This document shows positions 1 through 16,468 of a stretch of DNA of 64,000 nucleotides, piece by piece. Within the stretch, counting starts at the first letter, position 1. Every line of letters begins with the position of its first letter. A program made the translations under genes and the position numbers. The notes under the pieces are model-generated. The model searched no databases. It saw only the letters and a list, made by a program, of their open reading frames with translations, and had not been told where the DNA came from. The DNA comes from Chaenocephalus aceratus (Eukaryota > Chordata > Actinopteri > Perciformes > Channichthyidae), in the NCBI GenBank assembly GCA_023974075.1, contig CM043785.1, forward strand, positions 21,889,169 to 21,953,168. Reading direction: 5' to 3'.

Positions 1-1258
1 TGTTCTTGACACACAGACAGACAATGTTAGTGGGCGGGAAGTTGTTGCTCTCATTTGTACAGTATAAGTGATATTACAGAGCAAAATAATGGCAATGAGT
101 TCTTCCACTCAGATAAGAAAACATCATTGAAAGAACAAAGCCCTGCTGTGCTAAAGCTGGTAGTTTAAATTACAATAAAATCTGTCAAACAGAGCTATGT
201 GTGTCCAGTATCCCCTGCATTTCCCAGTGTGCAGTACACACTGTAAAAGGGTAACTGAATTTCAAGCTGTGGTGCAATGCATTATAGCTAAGAAACTATA
301 ATTCTGGCATTTCTTTATCTGATCTCACTCGAAGGTCAGTGTGAAATGGCAGCTCTTAAGATTCCCTCTGATTCTGCAGGGTCTGAAACTGGCAAAATGC
401 CAGCAAAAGAGCCAATATGTAGGCTTTCAAAAAGGCTCTCAGGCACAAACCCCAATGATGGTCACTTCACTCAGTCCAACCCTCTATCGAACACAATTTT
501 TTTTTGCAGACAAAGGGTTAGGTGTAAACACTTTTACTATACAGTCAATATCTTTAGATCATTACAATATACGTGTATGTAGAGCGGAAATACCACCGAG
601 CTGAGTTTTTAATCTATACAAATCTTCCATGCATGTCTTGATCTCTGCGCCATCCCTCAGAATAGACCTAGTTGCTGCGATATATCTTTGCTCTCCTCGC
701 TAGGCTTCCTGTTAAGTGTGTCGGTAATCAAAGCTAGTGCCTCCACATAAAGGTCTCTGTCAAGATTCTGCAAATTAATGGTGGATGTTGAAAACTTCAT
801 TTCAGGCACTGGTAATGACAAACTTGCCCTATTGACAGCATCGACTGAGGCACAGCATCTGATTGCAACGTCAATTAGAAATAGACTCTTTTTATATATT
901 TTGTCTAAGCATTACTATCAAACTGAAAAAAACAAATGTTTTGTGTGTTCACTTTCAAGACAAAACAAAGAAGTAAGTACAATGGTACATGTTAGGTAAA
1001 GTGATGGTTGGGCGATAACCCTAACCCTCGCCTACTTCTATCCCTGTTTCTCCAGAATGTTTTATTCACATTTAAATGCAGCCTTTAACATATTATACCT
1101 TGTATTAAGGTGTATACGTACTGTACGTATACTAAAAAAAACGCAGGGGCTGTGAAGAAAGTAAGATTCTGCATTCAAGGTCAAGCAAGAAAATTGTTTG
1201 ACTGTGAAGAATTGCGTCAATGTTGAAACGTCAAGCAATTGACAGCACAGGAGAATGT
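1..1258. other. intronic DNA, nothing recognised
   Basis: By position this is part of the intron that follows the protein kinase C exon on the minus strand. I see no coding similarity, RNA gene or recognisable transposon. The short open frames here lack family motifs. Confidence 0.6.
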
Positions 1259-1534
<276 letters not shown>

Positions 1535-1707
1535 AGTGTATGTAAAGGCCCTGACACACCTACCCGATCTTGGGAGTCAGAGGCCGTTAGAGGCAGTCGG
1601 GCATTCGATTGGTTGTTGCCTCTTTTGAATGACGAATACACACTACAGCCGCCTGCTGGTAAGGACAGTTATTGCCACTCGTCGACTGAAGTCTTTGCGG
1701 TGTGTTC

Positions 1708-1808
1708 GTAGGCGGGCGGCGTAGGTGTAGGCGGGCGGCGTAGGCGGGCGGCGTAGGCGGGCGGCGTAGGCGGGCGGCGTAGGCGGGCGGCGTAGGCGGG
1801 CGGCGTAG
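1708..1808 (+). repeat. 13-bp GC-rich minisatellite in MITE
   Basis: About seven copies of GTAGGCGGGCGGC, with one 6-bp partial unit (GTAGGT) after the first copy. The perfect units from 1727 to 1804 indicate recent expansion or homogenisation. Confidence 0.95.
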
Positions 1809-1809
1809 C

Positions 1810-1865
1810 GGACGTAAAAGTCAGGACGTAAAAGTCAGGACGTAAAAGTCAGGACGTAAAAGTCG
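1810..1865 (+). repeat. 14-bp minisatellite in MITE
   Basis: Four copies of GGACGTAAAAGTCA, the last with one change, directly after the 13-bp array. The unit is unrelated in sequence to its neighbour. Confidence 0.95.
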
Positions 1866-1932
1866 GGACATAACATTTGGGACGCCTTCGGTACGCGTTC
1901 TTTGGTCTCAGGTTGGTGTGTAGCGGCCTTAA

Positions 1933-4334
1933 GCCCTTACATCCACTGAAGCATCTTCTGCAGGCAAAGTCTTGACCCAACCACTTTTGAGACAGGCCTG
2001 TCACAGACCATTAGCAGAAGAGACTGAAGATCCGTTGGTTTTCACTAGGATCCCAGAGTGTAAAAATACCATCAGCATGCATTGCAGCCTAGGGCCCCCT
2101 CTCCATAAAGTATGAGTCAACACTGATTATCGCTGGAAACCATTGTTATTTTTTTCAAATGATATAAAGGTTATCTTGTAATACATGTTCCTAAAAAGGC
2201 TCTATTTGTCATGTAACTAAAGCAGCAATGTATAGAGTTTGGACTAGTTTCAACTATTCTGATGTCCTCACTTAGAATTACATTGATTGTGTGTTGTGTA
2301 GGTTGTGTGTATACAGCAAAAGAGAGATTGGTCATATTTCTGTTGTTCTTGTTTTGTGCCTTCTGGTAAAAAGTGTGTGACGTTCCCCTCATATCCCTCT
2401 TACTGCGGAGAGACCTTCAAGCCATTTACTGTAAGTATTGATAAGAATCAAAGAGGAGAGGTTCAATGACAAAAGCTCATATTATTTCAGTGTTTACATA
2501 TCTGCACCAGGCTAATAATCCTGTGGCTTCTATCATACACATCACAGTATTTAAAAGTGACTTTCATCAACTGACCCTAGCTGAATCAAGCTGTTGACAT
2601 GAATCGTATCCTAGCAGCAGTGTCCTTACAATCACATGTAGATAAAGTCACCATTGTGCAGATAAGGCATTAGATTTCAATAATTTCTCTGATATGTAGA
2701 GGCTGTACAAAATAGTTTTTTTCAGCAACAACTGCACTGATAATTTGATTCCCACAATTCCTCTGCCAATACTTTACATAATATCATTTGTATATTAGCA
2801 AAGTAAAAAGGAAGGGTTATAGCATTCAACAAGCATCAAACAAACACATCATGCTGCGTCGAAAGAGCAATAACATTACTTTTACACTGCCTTTATATGC
2901 AGCAACAGCTACAACAATATTGCGACTCAAAAGACACTTCCCTGACGGTTTGAAAGGAGTTTATATGCTAATTGTATTATGTTAGTCTGTCACAGAGCAT
3001 GGGAAGTCCGTACAACGTCTATTCTCATCTGTCTGCGGGTCAATCTACGTTCAGTGCTCTATTGTGACTTGTATGACATTATCTTTACATAATCAAGTGG
3101 GTGTATAAATTAGATTTTGAGAATGGCTCTGTAAGCCCACACATTTGTTTATATTAGCCTGTGTCCCCTCAGGAGACCATATTCCTTAAGGGTCTGAGAT
3201 GAGAAAGTGTATAACCCTGTGTCTTATCCAATACAGGATCTACTGCAAGCCAGAGGCAACACACTACGATGCCAACAACAGCAGCTTCATTCAAATGCAT
3301 CACAAACAGCGCTTTTGAAGATTGTTTAGTTATCTCCACATTGTTGTCAACGCATATATTATGCTTTTTGTCTGAAAACACTGCTAAAATTATTTTTTCT
3401 TTTAATAAGAGATGAGACCCTGAGCCAAAACAGAATCATCATCCATCTGAGTATCTTCATCTAAACCCTTCCCATCTGAGTCCCTCTTTTTTAGTCGGTC
3501 TGTTGCTAGATTACAATGTAGCACAGTTATTTTAACTTCATGGATTTGAACCTCCATTTTTCATCCAACACACTCTTTAAACAACTCGTCTTTATGCAGA
3601 CATGCTTTACACACTAATCTACAACAATGCAAGAGGCAATATTTCATTATACACACTATACGAGTATAGAGCATCTGTGTATTCCCTGTAGAAGGACATG
3701 AGTAGCTGTGTGTCCTCCCTACAGGCTGCAGCTCTAGCTACCAGGCAGAGAGTTAATCCTATCTAGCACTTCACAGTGATTGTATGTGCATGTCTTGTGG
3801 GGTTGAGTCTACGATGATCTCATTTGGCTGAAACAGTGTACCCTGACAGGGCTCTGCACGACATGTCACCACTCGCACACCAAAATAAAATCTGTGCACT
3901 AAGCAGATTTATGTAGCATCAGGTTTCTTTGTGAGCATGTTTCCTTGGAAGCAGTGCTTGTGCCAAGGCTTCAATAATGGGGTCGCTAAAAGCATGTGCA
4001 TGGATTCAACTCAGTAAAGGATGGGAAGTGTACTTATGCAAAGGCCATGACATCACACAGGCATAAACTGCTTGATAGACATGCAGGCGATCATTAAAAA
4101 GGACTGCTCAATTCTATTGATCTGAATTATTGAATTGCTGCACCTTGGTTTACACAGTGGTTAGCACTTCCTTTTAGGGTGCTCAAGCAAGAAAACATGG
4201 ACCGAAACACAAACTGAAAGGTGTAGTCTACATGCAAATGGTATTAAGATAGCGTTTTGGGATTTTTCTCAAGATTTTAGATTTTTTTAGAAGCTGTGTT
4301 TAATTGTTGACTGTAGACAGGGAAATCAGTGTTT
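1933..4334. other. intronic DNA, nothing recognised
   Basis: Unique-looking, moderately AT-rich sequence. I found no supported exon, RNA gene, inverted-repeat element or long tandem repeat. Confidence 0.55.
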
Positions 4335-4410
4335 TTTCATTTCATTTCATTTCAAACCTTTATTTAACCAGATTGGTCCCATTGAGATCATAGATCTATT
4401 TTGCAAGGGT
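4335..4410 (-). mobile_element. antisense LINE 3' end fragment
   Basis: A (TTTCA)n tract at 4336-4354 is followed by the complement of a LINE-type 3' end, AACCTTTATTTAACCAG then CCCATTGAGATCA. This has the look of a common fish non-LTR tail with a short tandem-repeat terminus on the minus strand. No coding part remains and the right boundary is uncertain. Confidence 0.5.
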
Positions 4411-4602
4411 AATAGTGTGCACCATTATAGATGGGAGGGTTGTGTCTATGATATGCTGTTTAGGTTTACAAATAAATGTACAGCTCTTCCATTGTGTAAA
4501 GGAACACAATGCCGAACACCCGAATGCAAATGGATGTCACTATACTGCTACATTATTCAACACTGTCAAGGCACAGACCCTGTTGCTAAGGTCACCAATG
4601 AG

Positions 4603-4643
4603 TGTGTGCGTGTGCGTGTGCGTGCGTGCGTGTGTGTGCGTGC
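4603..4643 (+). repeat. imperfect (GT/GC)n microsatellite
   Basis: Alternating GTGTGC and GTGCGT units of about 40 bp. Confidence 0.9.
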
Positions 4644-5436
4644 AACACGTTGTGAGCCTGCCCACTGGCCTTGACATCTGGATGAAGTGCAATGTGAACA
4701 CGCTTGTATGGTCGGTATTTTGAAGGAATAAACCAGTGCAGTGTTCAAAATTACCTGTGTACTTATGGACTAGGCTTATATAAAAAAAAAGTGAGATAAG
4801 AAAGTGAGAGCTAGAAAAAAAGTCTGAAAATATTTCATAATTGTATAAAACGTCTTTACACCAGTGGGCCTGCACATGCCTGTTTGTCGGAAATGACCTA
4901 CACTCTTGTTAGAAGGAAATGGACTTTAAAAAACAGATGTGCCCAAGATGCCTGTGTCACAGATGATGTAATTTCAGCACACTCAAGTTTAATATTGTTT
5001 TCAATTTCCAAGAAGAGTATATATAAAAAGATGGTGTGTATCCCAACCCATGTCAACAAAACACCTTCTAGAGTCTGCCAAAAAACATCTCCACCTTTGA
5101 GATTTGTGCTTTTAAATATTAGAACACTTCTGCCTACAGCATAACTCAATAATATAACGCCGCTGATTTCTCTCAGAATAACTGAAGGCCTGCTTATACC
5201 TTATACCTGCATCCCTTCCACCAAGTGATTTAGAGGCTCTGCTTTTGATACCATTACACTGGTTGATATTGTGAAGAAGTAGAAGAAGAAGGGCATTTTC
5301 TGTGTGTCTGTGTGAGCTCTGCCAGACTGCCACGTCACCCTCAGGTCAGTTGTGTGTGTAGAGGAGACAGAAAAGGCACTGTGCTACTGCTTAACTCTGT
5401 TACAGATATCTGTGCACTGAACAGCCCCCAAGGGGA
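4644..5436. other. intronic DNA with short GAA tract
   Basis: Contains a short AGAAG-rich tract near 5275-5291 and otherwise nothing recognised. Confidence 0.5.
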
Positions 5437-5471
5437 GTGTGTGTCTGTGTGTGTGTGTGTGTGTGTGTGTT
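5437..5471 (+). repeat. (GT)n microsatellite
   Basis: GT repeats with one TCT interruption, followed by a T run and a few more GTs up to about 5490. Confidence 0.9.
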
Positions 5472-5489
5472 TTTAATTGTGTTTGTGTG

Positions 5490-6884
5490 TGATCAGAGAG
5501 GAAATCAGTGCACAGACGAGCAGATTGCCCAGGGTCATATGTGTTGCACTGGTTAAGTGGACATCAATGATGCAGCAGCCACACACCCACGTAAATGCAA
5601 GCACATCAAACCTCTTAGTTTCATCTGCTGAGCCCCTGTCGTGAAACGGGAAGCTTTTGCATTATTGATGGTCTTGTCCTGTAAAGCACTGAACTTACTC
5701 GACCTGCTGGTAATGTTACACAAGGCAGTCAAATGAAAACAATTTGTTAAAGTAAGTGCTTTAATCAGACTAATTGACACTAGCATGGAATGTGCTTTCT
5801 AAGTTATACTATTACTAACTCAACAAGTGATCCCTTTAAAAAGGTCCAATTGTGATAATAGTGGTTCAATGTTTAAACTAATTTCATTTGACCAGATCAT
5901 TAAGTAATTGTTATAATGATCTTAATACATTAACAAAATAATGTTTTCATTCTCACAAATGTATTTAATGTATACTTTGCTTATAACAACCAAAACGCAG
6001 AGTGGTGTTTGATGGTGTCTAGAGGAAAATGGCAGACTTTTTAATATGGTAATTCAATGATTCTCATAAATCTGAAAATTCTGCATACAATATTTTTTAC
6101 CAAGTACCCTTTTTACCAATGTGCATGAACATTTAGAAAACAATGTCAAATTGGTCATGAGATGCTTTAATCTAGTGGTTTGAGCAGCATGCCTGTGACC
6201 AAACAGATTGATTCAAGTGTTAGTTCTCTCCTAGAAAGATGGCACTCAAAGTGAACCTCAAAGTGAATCTCAAACGGCACCACTGAATGTGCTCTGTCAA
6301 CTACTAGACCGACTATGCAGAGAAATGACATGTGAAATCTTCCATGTGAGTTTGTGCATAACTGCAGCCACCCGGCCTTTGAAACAACACCCTCAGGCTT
6401 CAAGGAGCAATGTATTCATGGTAATCTTGTCACGTCAAACTAAGGCTAGCTGCCCATGATGAGATTGCTACTGAAAAAGATCTGCATCTTGTGAACACTT
6501 TGTATTTTATAACTACCCTATTGTAAGAGATAGTCACGAAATGCAGGTAGCCTGGGATACTGCAGCTCTTCAGGATATTTGTTGGCCATGGGAGTTATTG
6601 CCTTCCTGGATCGCACGCCAGGGAGGCACCAAGCCATTAAATATGTGTGGTTGCCCATGGCAACAGTGCACAAAAATGTATATTCAAAAGGGAGCTAATA
6701 TTCTTATATGGCAGGTGTTAATATATTCACATATTCTTAAAATATATTAGGTTTGTGGAGACCATTTGATCACATTAATTAATGTCATAATAGCACACAG
6801 AGTGCCCGCATTAACGAAAGGCTGAGAATAATTTACCACCGGTATTTTAAGGGAAGTCTGCTCTAGTCGGATTAGATCTCGACA
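5490..6884. other. intronic DNA, nothing recognised
   Basis: AT-rich, with no supported coding region or repeat family. Confidence 0.5.
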
Positions 6885-6992
6885 CATTAGTTTTGCTTTT
6901 CTTTATTCTTGCTTGTTGATATGTAGACATGCACTGACCTGCTTTATTTAATTTCGTACCTGTAAAATGACAATAAAGGATTTCAATTCAAA
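6885..6992 (+). mobile_element. LINE 3' tail fragment (possible)
   Basis: The stretch ending TGACAATAAAGGATTTCAATTCA resembles fish CR1/Rex1-type LINE tails, which end in TGACAATAAAGG plus short repeats. Only about 100 bp are left and no coding sequence is visible. The 5' limit is a guess. Confidence 0.4.
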
Positions 6993-10879
<3,887 letters not shown>

Positions 10880-10899
10880 AAATGTTCTGTTCTCAGTTA

Positions 10900-10964
10900 G
10901 GAAAGTTTGGGGCTCTCTGCTGGAACTGCTACCCGACCACGGATAAGCGGGAGAAGATGGATGG
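10900..10964 (+). mobile_element. 65-bp 5'-truncated Rex3-like LINE insertion
   Basis: The stretch corresponds to the extreme 3' end of the element at 36266-37282 in sense orientation. It covers the last codons, stop and short tail ending GAGAAGATGGATGG. It is bracketed by a perfect 20-bp target duplication, AAATGTTCTGTTCTCAGTTA, at 10880-10899 and 10965-10984. Relative to the longer copy it lacks about nine bases (CCCCGCGAC-like) near the end of the open frame. GATG-type tails and severe 5' truncation are known for Rex3 (RTE clade). Confidence 0.9.
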
Positions 10965-11142
10965 AAATGTTCTGTTCTCAGTTACACATATCACAGCATT
11001 TGTGCTCATTTGTTTGCAGCCACTTTGCTCCACAGAATGACATGTGTCGTTAGCATTCTGCGTACATACTCTGCTACATAACTTTGATATGTACTCGAGC
11101 ACAGCTGTAAGAAATATCAGTTTTCAACAGGTAATTGGCAAT

Positions 11143-11664
11143 AGAGGTTTCTCAATACTCTAATTTCCCCTCCTCGACTCCTCGGTCCTCCGGTAGTGAC
11201 CCGGAAATGGATTTCAGTGCGCAATGTTGAAGGACATCTCATTTCTCTAAATGCACATCGAGGACCGAGCATCGAGCTTCGAGGAGGCTCTCTGGAGGAG
11301 CTCTAACCGAGGATACACTGATGCATCCTCCACGGCTCCTCCGCGGATGCATTTCCGGGAACGGTGGAGGCGTGACGCACGGCCAGACTTATCTCAGCTC
11401 TGCATGCATCCCCTGGATATTATTTTAGTAACTGCTTTCATCGCGACGCGATGTTTACAGTGAGAACAGCTGTGAGGTCCGTGCAGAAAGCAGAGCAGTG
11501 TGTATAATATATATCACTCAGTATAACAGGCCTACATTACTCTCTGTATTTGCTGTAGTTTAGTAGATAACTACAAACAAAGAGTCGATATTTTTCTAAG
11601 ACCATTTAGTGCTTCACATAATAAAATACACAACGGCTGTAGCCTGATTGTGGTTTAGGAGTTG

Positions 11665-11716
<52 letters not shown>

Positions 11717-12258
11717 GTACAGTGCGTAGATGCGGCGGACAGACGGGTCTCAGTTGGTTTGGTGTCCTATGCTTACTTTTAATACTTGGAAATACAACTG
11801 TTGGCCCGTCATTTCAGTTCCCCATTTCAGCGACCAGAGAGAGGGGGGGAGGGGGGGATATATCCAGTCTCTGATTGTGTTACGTTATTATGAGAGTGAG
11901 CTCTCATACTTGTTTGATTCTGAAATTGTATATATTTATATAAATATATGTGTGTATATGTCCGCATCTGTAGCCTGTTATTGTCTCATTATACCGCACT
12001 GTGAATGAATCAAAGTAAATATATAAATCACATCTGTCCATCAGACAGAGGGCTGCTGTGCCTCATGTCATCATTAATGGACGTCTCTTTAAAATGACCG
12101 CACAGAGGAGAGGAGTTCTCATTTCTCTAACCGCCTGCTGCTTCCCCTCCTCTCTCCTCGGTTCCCCTCCTCAGTCCTCCGCTCGCATCTCCTGTGGGCG
12201 GGACTAAGTCTTGAGGATAGGAGTCGAGGAGGGGAAATTAGAGTATTGAGAAACCTCT
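11143..12258. mobile_element. 1.1-kb nonautonomous inverted-repeat element, AT-flanked
   Basis: The ends are 40-bp essentially perfect inverted repeats starting AGAGGTTTCTCAATACTC and running into a CCTCCTCGACTCCT motif. AT flanks both ends (11141-11142 and 12259-12260), and the wider flanks CAAT/ATTG happen to extend the symmetry. The interior is CpG-rich on the left, has a (GT)n array and a T/A-rich centre, and repeats CTCATTTCTCTAA near both ends. No transposase motif is visible in the short frames. The termini resemble those of the elements at 34567 and 54347. An AT duplication fits ISL2EU-type relatives of PIF/Harbinger, from memory. Confidence 0.75.
11668..11715 (+). repeat. (GT)n microsatellite
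   Basis: Uninterrupted GT repeats inside the 1.1-kb inverted-repeat element. Confidence 0.97.
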
Positions 12259-12262
12259 ATTG

Positions 12263-14136
12263 TCAAGCCCCACTAGAAACTATATGAAAAAAACATAAAA
12301 AGGCAGTGCAGTTTTTAAAGTATACTTTTGTTGAAAGTACTAGAAATACCGACTACAAATGTACTGATGAATTAGATCTATCACAACATATAGACACTTG
12401 TTCTATGTTTAATATGTGGGTGTCAAACTCCCAGTTTAAACAGTGTCACAGACGCTGCTTGAGTCAATACCAGCAGTTTTGTTTAGATTACTGCTCAAGT
12501 GCCATCGTCTTTTGAGTTTGCACAAAGGCAGTCAGAACATTAACTTCAGATCATTGGTGATGTCTTCGTGAATATTTTATTAACATAGATTGCAACACAT
12601 CTGAACATTGACGCTTTTAAAGAACTTGACAGGTCCACCGAATGTGTTTCTTTAAATGCCCTTTAACTCCAGCACCATTGATAAAGTTGTAAATATTCAC
12701 GCAGAAGCTCCAGGAATTGTTGTTGTTTTTGAAGCCAAAATTTCACAAGGAAGGGATCACAACAATCCGGCTTCTCTACACAGATACAGTAATCTTGAAC
12801 TTTGAAGCATGTTGATACAATCAGTAACTTGATAAAAACAAACAAACGTAAATGTATCCTGAAGCTTTGACTAGATCTGCATCGCAGAAAATAAATACAG
12901 AATTCTTATTGTTAGCATACAGTTAAAAAGAATGTATGGTTACTTACAAATTCATGTGTGTTTATGATATCACATCAATACAAACCCCACACACAAGCAT
13001 ATCACACCACCTCTACTGGACCCCTTTCACTTCCTTATTCCTACTAGAGGCTATCAGTTGATACGGTCAATACAGAACCTGAAATATGACCCATTACTCA
13101 TACCACCATCAAACCACAAACCAGAGAGGTCATAAATCTCCCTGAGTCAGTGCCTCCATAATTCATCCGACAGTAAACAGCTCATTGTAGTGTGGGACTG
13201 GGTAGCACCAATTCCCACCAACACAAGGCGGCACTGCTTAAACCCGACCTTTGACATGTTTCTCTTGATGAAGTCTGAACTTTCGTGTGGAGTTTTAGTT
13301 TCCTTATCCATTCAGCCATAATTACTATTCAGCTTTAATTGATTCTCATTGAAGCCACTATAGCTCTTCGACTACTAGCACTTTCTTCACATCATGTCTT
13401 CTGTGATTTGCCCAGCAGTATAGTGTATTCAAGATGGCTTCTAGGAAAATATGTCATGAGGTAGATATCAGAGGGATCAGTATGTTATTATTAACCATTA
13501 CTTATTCAGAGTATGTGACAGAAAAAGGGAGATGAAAGAGAGAGAAGATATAAATATGAGATACAGAGGTGGAGAAAGATTAAAAAAGGGGGTCGATATA
13601 TAGGTCAAGGATGAAGGGGGCTGAAACTCGTCGTCTTATGCTGCTCCTCATTAGAGCTCAGCTTCCTGTTCTCCCAGTGGTGTAGTTCTGGAGCAACACA
13701 TACATTACTTCTTACTCCATCTTAGTCGAACATCTCCATTAGCAGACAAAGGCATCAAGCTAGCTTCATAGTAACTGCATTACTGCCAGGGAATAATGTA
13801 CCTTATATTTCACCAATGGTGGGTGTGGATTAGCCACGGGTATTTATCTTAGCGTATCATTAGAAAAGCATGAAAAACACAAAAATATGACAGTATGAGA
13901 TCATCAGGGTTCATTTAGAGGTATTTCTTTCTTAGCTATTGGATTAAAGGAAGAACATTGGTGACTAATAAATGAATATAAAGCAATTAAAGCTCACAGT
14001 GTAGTGTACAAGGAGACAGGAGGCTAGATGAGATATTTGTTCTTAAACTCTGCAAGGTGTTAGCCTACCTCTGACACTAGCTTAATCACCTTTGAGGAAA
14101 GCGAGCAGCTAGATTGTGGTTTTTTGGTTTAGGGGT
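12263..14136. other. intronic DNA, nothing recognised
   Basis: Unique-looking sequence with a purine-rich stretch at about 13505-13620. No exon or transposon could be supported. Confidence 0.5.
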
Positions 14137-14505
14137 TAGTTCAAGGTTCAAGGCTTTTATTAGTCATACGTACATAGCTACAGTGTAGTTATGATGATGA
14201 AAATCTTAGGTCCCAGGCTCCACTAACATTTCTACCCCCTGTTTTATGTTTTTTTTTATTTATTTTTTTTATGTTTTATGTCTTGTCCTTGTATGTTTCT
14301 TTGTAAAGCAACCTTGAGGTTATGAAAGGCGCTATATAAATTCAAGTTATTATTAATATTATTAACAGTGCAACACAATGAAACAGAAAAACTGAAAAAA
14401 TAGTGCAAGTAAATACAAAAAAGAAAATAGTGAAATAGTGCAATAAGAGCAATAAGAGTCTATATACAAGTGATTGGAATATGATATATTAGATAAATAA
14501 TTTGT
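14137..14505 (-). mobile_element. antisense CR1/Rex1-like LINE 3' end, interrupted
   Basis: Read on the minus strand this matches the 3' region of the sense copy that ends near 16327: the TATAGACTCTTATTGCACTAT block, GTGTTGCACTGTT, TAACTACACTGTAGCTATGT and a CCTTGAA-rich end. It is interrupted by a 134-bp L2 tail at 14229-14362. Only the untranslated region is left. Confidence 0.8.
14229..14362 (+). mobile_element. L2-clade LINE tail nested in the antisense LINE
   Basis: This ends with CCTTGAGGTTATGAAAGGCG, CTATATAAATTCAAG and a TTA-rich tail. The same 3' end is carried by the large L2 at 39353-45823. The 5-bp TAACA flanks both sides (14224-14228 and 14363-14367), and removing the insert restores the host LINE sequence. 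Confidence 0.75.
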
Positions 14506-15279
14506 AAATTGCAGCCAGATAAATGTAGATATGCGTCTGCCTATACGACCTAATAAATATCTTCCTCTCTGGGTAGGATTAATTATCCAGCAAGTGAACC
14601 GGCTTAAGGGTTTTCAAATCAATAATGCCTTCCAGCACAACAGACTGCAACACTTTTCTTCCCATCATATAATCTCAGATCCACTCCTACTCCCACTCCG
14701 GCATATCGATTACTGCCAAAAATTGTCAAGGTCATAAGGCCATAGGAACAATTTCCTGAGACTCTCTCTTGAAATCAGAAAGTACATGAGAAGAGGGGGT
14801 GATTTAATTCAACAGTTCTTCGATATGAAGATGAAGCCCTGCTGCCCAATGGGGCTCCTGACAAAGGCTTCTCTTCCCAGACTGGAAAGCTTTCATTATT
14901 CCTCGTTGTTATTTTCTCCCATTGATTGCCTGAACCAATCGTCACCACTGTCACCAAACACTAACTCCATGGCCATGAAAATAAGAAGGAGAAAACCATA
15001 AACCGGGAACAATATAGATCTCAGCAGGAAAAGTTGTAAATGGAAATGGATTGGATCGGGCTTTTAACCGCTGCTTGATATAGTTATATATGCGATCTTG
15101 TCATTCAAGGAGCATTATTGGCAATCAAGTTGTCTTGCCCAAGAAAACACTGCTCAACTGAAAACAAGATTGTTTGAGGAGCAAGCCTCATTGTAAACAT
15201 CTATTTTCCACTAAAAATGGTTATTCAAAATTGAGTGCAACGGACACCTTTTGATCTGAAAAATAATTCCAATGCCAGC
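14506..15279. other. intronic DNA, nothing recognised
   Basis: No supported feature lies between the two inverted copies of the CR1/Rex1-like LINE. Confidence 0.5.
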
Positions 15280-16327
15280 ATTTCTTTATTCTTGTAAACT
15301 GATCCTCAACACCGGAGCCCCTCACGACTGCGTGGCCACACACAGCTCCAACACCATCGTGAAGTTTGCTGACGACACGACCGTCATTGGCCAGATCACT
15401 GACGGCGATGAGACGGCGTACAGAGAGGAGGTCGAAAACCTGACATCTTGGTGCCAGGATAACAACCTCCATCTCAACGTCAGCAAAACAAAAGGAGCTG
15501 AGTGTGGATTACGGGAAGCAGCAGAGAGAGGGACACGCCCCCATCGCCATCAATGGGACTACGGTGGAGAGTCAGCAGCTTCAGGTTCCTCGGGGTCCAC
15601 ATCACTGACGACCTGACATGGACTCTTCACACTACCACCATCCCCAAAACAGCTCGACAGCGGCTCTTCTTCCTCCGCAGGCTGAGGAGGTTCAACATGG
15701 ACTCCAGGATACTCTGCAACTTCTACAGGTGCACCATAGAGAGTATCCTGACTGGCTGCATCACGGCCTGGTACGGCAGCTGCACCGCCCTCAACCGTAA
15801 GGCTTTACAGAGGGTGGTGAAAACTGCACAGAACATCACCTGGACGGAGCTGCCATCCATGGAGGACCTTTACTCCCATCGGCTCAGGAAGAAATCCCTC
15901 AGGATTATAAAAGACCCCCATCACCCCAGCCACAAACTGTTCTGTCTGCTGCCGTCTGGCAGGCGGTACCGCATCCGGACGAAAACCACCAGACTCAGGG
16001 ACAGTTTCATCCCACAGGCAATAAGACTATTAAACACCTGAACTGCTGAAACAACATCCATAACATTCATCTGGCTGCTACTTAAAAAATATGTATCTAT
16101 TACCTAATATATCATATTTCAATGACTTGCATATAGACTCTTATTGCACTATTTCACTTTTTTAAACTATTTTCTTCTTGTATTTAATATTTACTATTTA
16201 CTTGCACTATATTTGTCTGTTTACCTGTGTTTTGTGTTGCACTGTTGGAGAAGCTTGTGACACAGGATTTTCATCGACATAACTACACTGTAGCTATGTT
16301 CGTTTGACAAATAAAAAACCTTGAACC
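15280..16327 (+). mobile_element. 5'-truncated CR1/Rex1-like LINE with broken reverse transcriptase
   Basis: The sense copy contains the C-terminal half of a reverse transcriptase. Residues NTGAP are followed directly by HDCVATHSSN and then VKFADDTTVIG, the catalytic FADD box. The usual QGCVLSPLLY segment between NTGAP and HDC is missing, an in-frame loss of about 12 codons. A frameshift near 15490-15510 moves the frame to one reading FLGVHITDDLTWTLHT, RRLRRFNMDSRIL and LPSGRRYRIRTK, with a stop at 16041. The 3' region ends AAATAAAAAACCTTGAACC. The clade is inferred from the protein style, with Rex1/Babar or a close CR1 relative the best guess. No target duplication was found. Confidence 0.8.
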
Positions 16328-16468
16328 AATAGAAAATCAAAAGCATGCTATCTTAGCCATGTTAGGTGTGATAGCTGATTACACTACAACTATATAACAA
16401 TAATGTACTATTATATCTTGTTTAAATGTTCCAATGTACAGAATATCTGAAAATAGATTGTTATAGAT

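Larger units (their letters stand above)
1546..1929. mobile_element. PIF/Harbinger-like MITE, TAA target duplication
   Basis: The left end reads AGGCCCTGACACACC and the right end is the inverse of AGGCCGCTACACACC, an imperfect terminal inverted repeat. Both sides are flanked by TAA (1543-1545 and 1930-1932), the 3-bp TWA-type duplication typical of PIF/Harbinger elements. The element is 384 bp, GC-rich, has no transposase, and its interior is largely two minisatellites. Superfamily assignment rests on termini and target duplication only. Confidence 0.7.

Noticed and set aside
11251..11463. 70-codon arginine-rich frame
   Set aside because: It lies inside a nonautonomous inverted-repeat element and has no recognised domain.
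12663..12845. 60-codon minus-strand frame with Gln-rich stretch
   Set aside because: It has no family motif, no splice context and is a chance length for AT-rich DNA.
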